Assembly: GCA_014796735.1 (NCBI GenBank) | Contig: JAAVIG010000212.1 | Location: 1 to 7,256, forward strand | Reading direction: 5' to 3' | Source of the DNA: Oscillospiraceae bacterium | GTDB lineage: Bacteria; Bacillota; Clostridia; Oscillospirales; Ruminococcaceae | DNA: 7,256 nucleotides | Shown here: positions 5,929-7,256 of the stretch, in pieces | Layout: each line of letters begins with the position of its first letter | Position numbering within the stretch: the first letter of the stretch is position 1 | Notes under the pieces: generated by a model | Database searches by the model: none | What the model was told of the DNA's origin: nothing | What the model saw: the letters and a program-made list of their open reading frames with translations, nothing else | Position numbers and translations under genes: made by a program

Positions 5929-6814
5929 AACATCTTTAGTGTTGCAAAGGGAGAAGCAGTGTTGATCGCCAAAACAACACAAAGTACGGTGCTGTATCTT
6001 TGCTTGGAGTACAGCAAAATCCGTATCCAAAATCACTTGTATGAAATGACAGACGAGCCGACAGAACGTCTTCATTTCGCATTGATGTCCGATACTATTG
6101 GCAGCGGATTGAAAGAACAAATTGTAAAATTCTTTTCGGAGCATCAAGACACAAAAATAATATTTATCGACACACTTAAAAAAACACGCTCCGACTCTCC
6201 CGAAAGCACATATGCAACCGACTACAAGGAGCTATCTGTTCTGAAATCCATTGCTGACAAGCACTCCGTTGTAATTGTTCTGGTACATCATCTGAGAAAA
6301 ACAAAAGCCGCCGATTCATTCACATATGATTCCCGGAACGACAGGACTGAGCGGCTGTGTCAATGGTAGCTTTGTTTTTTCGGAATCAAAGCGAGGTTCG
6401 CGAAACGCTACGCTGTATTGTGTAGGCAGAGATATTGAAAACCGTGAAATCGAGATGAAACATTTTCTGAGAAAGATGATAAAAACAAAATTTTTATTGA
6501 AAAAATATTTGATTTTATCAGCGAAAGAAAAAAATATTGGAACGGCAACTGAGCTTGCGAATCTGATTGCACCACAGTTTGAAACAGGAATATTTCCAAA
6601 CAAGCTCACAAGGGATTTGGTTCAGAACGCCTACGAGTTGAAAAACTACGGAATAAAATTCTCGTCCGAGCGCTGCCATGGAGCAAGAAGAATCAAGCTT
6701 GAAATTTTGCTGCCGGGTGACGGTAGTGACAGTAAAAATACTCCCCCCTTAATTTTACTGACTTACCGGCACCCGACTTCAATAAAAGCTTTCGCAGTGG
6801 AATTTGTTGGGTGA
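5929..6814 (+). pseudogene. RepA-like AAA ATPase (AAA_25 type) of a mobile element, N-truncated and frameshifted
   Basis: Similarity begins near IFSVAKGEAVLIAKTTQSTV and continues LYLCLEYSKIRIQNHL, with a Walker B-like strand KIIFIDTLKK and the sensor-like IVLVHHLRK. This pattern is familiar from RepA-like AAA proteins of clostridial integrative elements. The upstream part with Walker A is absent and no normal start is present. Three breaks can be inferred. First, one extra base near 6321-6326 (TTC ACA T ATG) moves the reading to MIPGTTGLSGC...LYCVGRDIENREIEMKHF. Second, near 6464-6468 the frame returns to SEKDDKNKIFIEKIFDFISE and RKKYWNG. Third, near 6541-6548 it shifts again to GTATELANLIAPQFE and on to KLEILLPGDGSDS. 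The last is explained neatly by loss of one copy of a tandem AACGG. The family's C-terminal GDGSD tail is still visible. The gene cannot make a working ATPase. Confidence 0.82.
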
Positions 6815-7039
6815 CAGTAACTTTCAGAGTGACGATAGAAATTGAAATCGGGTGACAGTAACTTTTGGATTGAAAAAATGTCAAAACATAAATTACTGAA
6901 TGTCTCAAAGTGATCTTTGCCAAAAAACGCAAAGATCACTTTAATATTTTCAAAACAAAAAATCTGTAGTATTATTTTAACACTGTCACTAAAAAATGCC
7001 GATGACGATATGACGATTAAAAACTTGGTGTGACGGTTA
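6717..7039 (+). repeat. Scattered GTGACRGTWA-like repeats
   Basis: Copies or near-copies occur at 6717-6726, 6726-6735, 6811-6820, 6829-6838, 6852-6861 and 7030-7039, with one inverted copy at 6981-6990. TGACGAT also repeats in tandem at 7003-7017. Two copies share a longer 16-bp identity, GGGTGACAGTAACTTT, at 6809-6824 and 6850-6865. The first two copies encode the GDGSDS tail of the RepA-like remnant, so some or all may derive from a decayed Asp/Gly/Ser-rich tail. Iteron-like binding sites are the alternative. Confidence 0.5.
6907..6942 (+). terminator. Terminator-like hairpin after the RepA-like remnant
   Basis: AAAGTGATCTTTGC (6907-6920) pairs perfectly over 14 bp with 6929-6942 around an 8-nt loop, and is followed by TTTAATATTTTC. 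The tail is only moderately T-rich, so termination on the plus strand is likely but not certain. Confidence 0.6.
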
Positions 7040-7084
7040 AATAAATATCCCCGGCAAATCCTTTCACGGCTTGGATTTACGCCA

Positions 7085-7126
7085 TGACGATATATAAGAA
7101 AAGCCTCATCCGAAAAAATATCGTCA
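7085..7126. repeat. Inverted repeat, 9-bp arms
   Basis: TGACGATAT (7085-7093) and ATATCGTCA (7118-7126) are perfect reverse complements separated by 24 bp. TGACGAT is also the unit repeated in tandem at 7003-7017, so this may be one more pair of the same motif rather than a separate structure. Confidence 0.45.
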
Positions 7127-7226
7127 CCAGGAAAACCAATTCAAAAAACAACCCCCAAACTTCAAAAATTTGAGGGATTTGTGAGCTCTTTGACAAGGGG
7201 CAGGATACTAAGCCGCCCTACATAGT

Positions 7227-7256
7227 TCCCACCAAAATTTGCGCCTTTTGGTGGGA
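7227..7256. repeat. Perfect 11-bp hairpin at the right edge, possible mobilisation-region structure
   Basis: TCCCACCAAAA (7227-7237) pairs exactly with TTTTGGTGGGA (7246-7256) around an 8-nt loop. No T-run can be assessed because the window ends here. From memory, similar CCCACC/GGTGGG hairpins occur between RepA-like genes and relaxase or MobC genes of clostridial mobile elements, which suggests an oriT-like or mob-leader element. This is inference. A plain terminator remains possible. Confidence 0.5.

Larger units (their letters stand above)
6815..7256. other. Gene-free stretch downstream of the RepA-like remnant
   Basis: No credible coding region was found in about 440 bp on either strand. 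The stretch is AT-rich and holds part of the GTGAC repeat set, a terminator-like hairpin (6907-6942), a 9-bp inverted repeat (7085-7126) and a perfect hairpin at the right edge (7227-7256). It reads like non-coding backbone of a mobile element. Confidence 0.7.

Noticed and set aside
6693..6932. 79-codon minus-strand frame over the GTGAC repeats
   Set aside because: It crosses repeats and a hairpin, shows no domain and lies antisense to the RepA-like tail.
7003..7039. CRISPR-like array from repeated TGACGAT/GTGACGGT units
   Set aside because: Units are under 12 bp, irregularly spaced and without unique spacers of constant length.

Overview
The window looks like chromosomal DNA of an anaerobic Firmicute, most likely a gut-type clostridium (Oscillospiraceae/Ruminococcaceae or Lachnospiraceae). 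The reasons are strong AAAGGAGG-type ribosome sites, tight ATGA gene overlaps, clostridial-looking protein families, and the debris of a clostridial mobile element at the right end. This placement is inferred from gene content only.

Region 1 (1-3333, plus strand) is a sulfur amino-acid cluster. It holds the 3' end of a carboxymuconolactone decarboxylase/AhpD-like gene, a polar amino-acid (probably cystine-type) ABC transporter ATPase, a trans-sulfuration enzyme of the cystathionine gamma-synthase/gamma-lyase type, and a MalY/PatB-type cystathionine beta-lyase translationally coupled to it. Together these could import a sulfur amino acid and move sulfur between cysteine, cystathionine and homocysteine. 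The block ends at a strong hairpin (3377-3425) that probably serves both converging operons.

Region 2 (3435-5413, minus strand) is a two-gene unit, nadA then mnmA, joined by a 4-nt overlap. NadA is the [4Fe-4S] quinolinate synthase of NAD synthesis. MnmA is the tRNA 2-thiouridylase. nadB and nadC are not next to nadA.

Region 3 (about 5499-5825, minus strand) lies just upstream of nadA. It is a decayed flavin-reductase-family gene: its N-terminal third is recognisable, then a one-base frameshift and loss of the rest. Its promoter is near-consensus (TTGACA, 17 bp, TATACT) with a perfect 9-bp-arm palindrome over the predicted start site. No comparable promoter was seen closer to nadA, so this orphaned, probably regulated promoter may now drive nadA-mnmA.

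Region 4 (5871-7256) is mobile-element debris. A 56-bp perfect palindromic element (16-bp arms) abuts an AAA ATPase/RepA-like pseudogene. That gene lacks its N-terminus with Walker A and carries three inferable frameshifts. It is followed by about 440 bp without a gene, containing scattered GTGACRGTWA-like repeats, a 14-bp-stem terminator-like hairpin, a 9-bp inverted repeat, and a perfect 11-bp hairpin at the window's end that may belong to a mobilisation (oriT-like) region.

I found no clear evidence of a wholly new system. The most unusual points are the promoter inherited from a dead gene ahead of nadA-mnmA, and the palindromic element at the truncation point of the RepA-like remnant.
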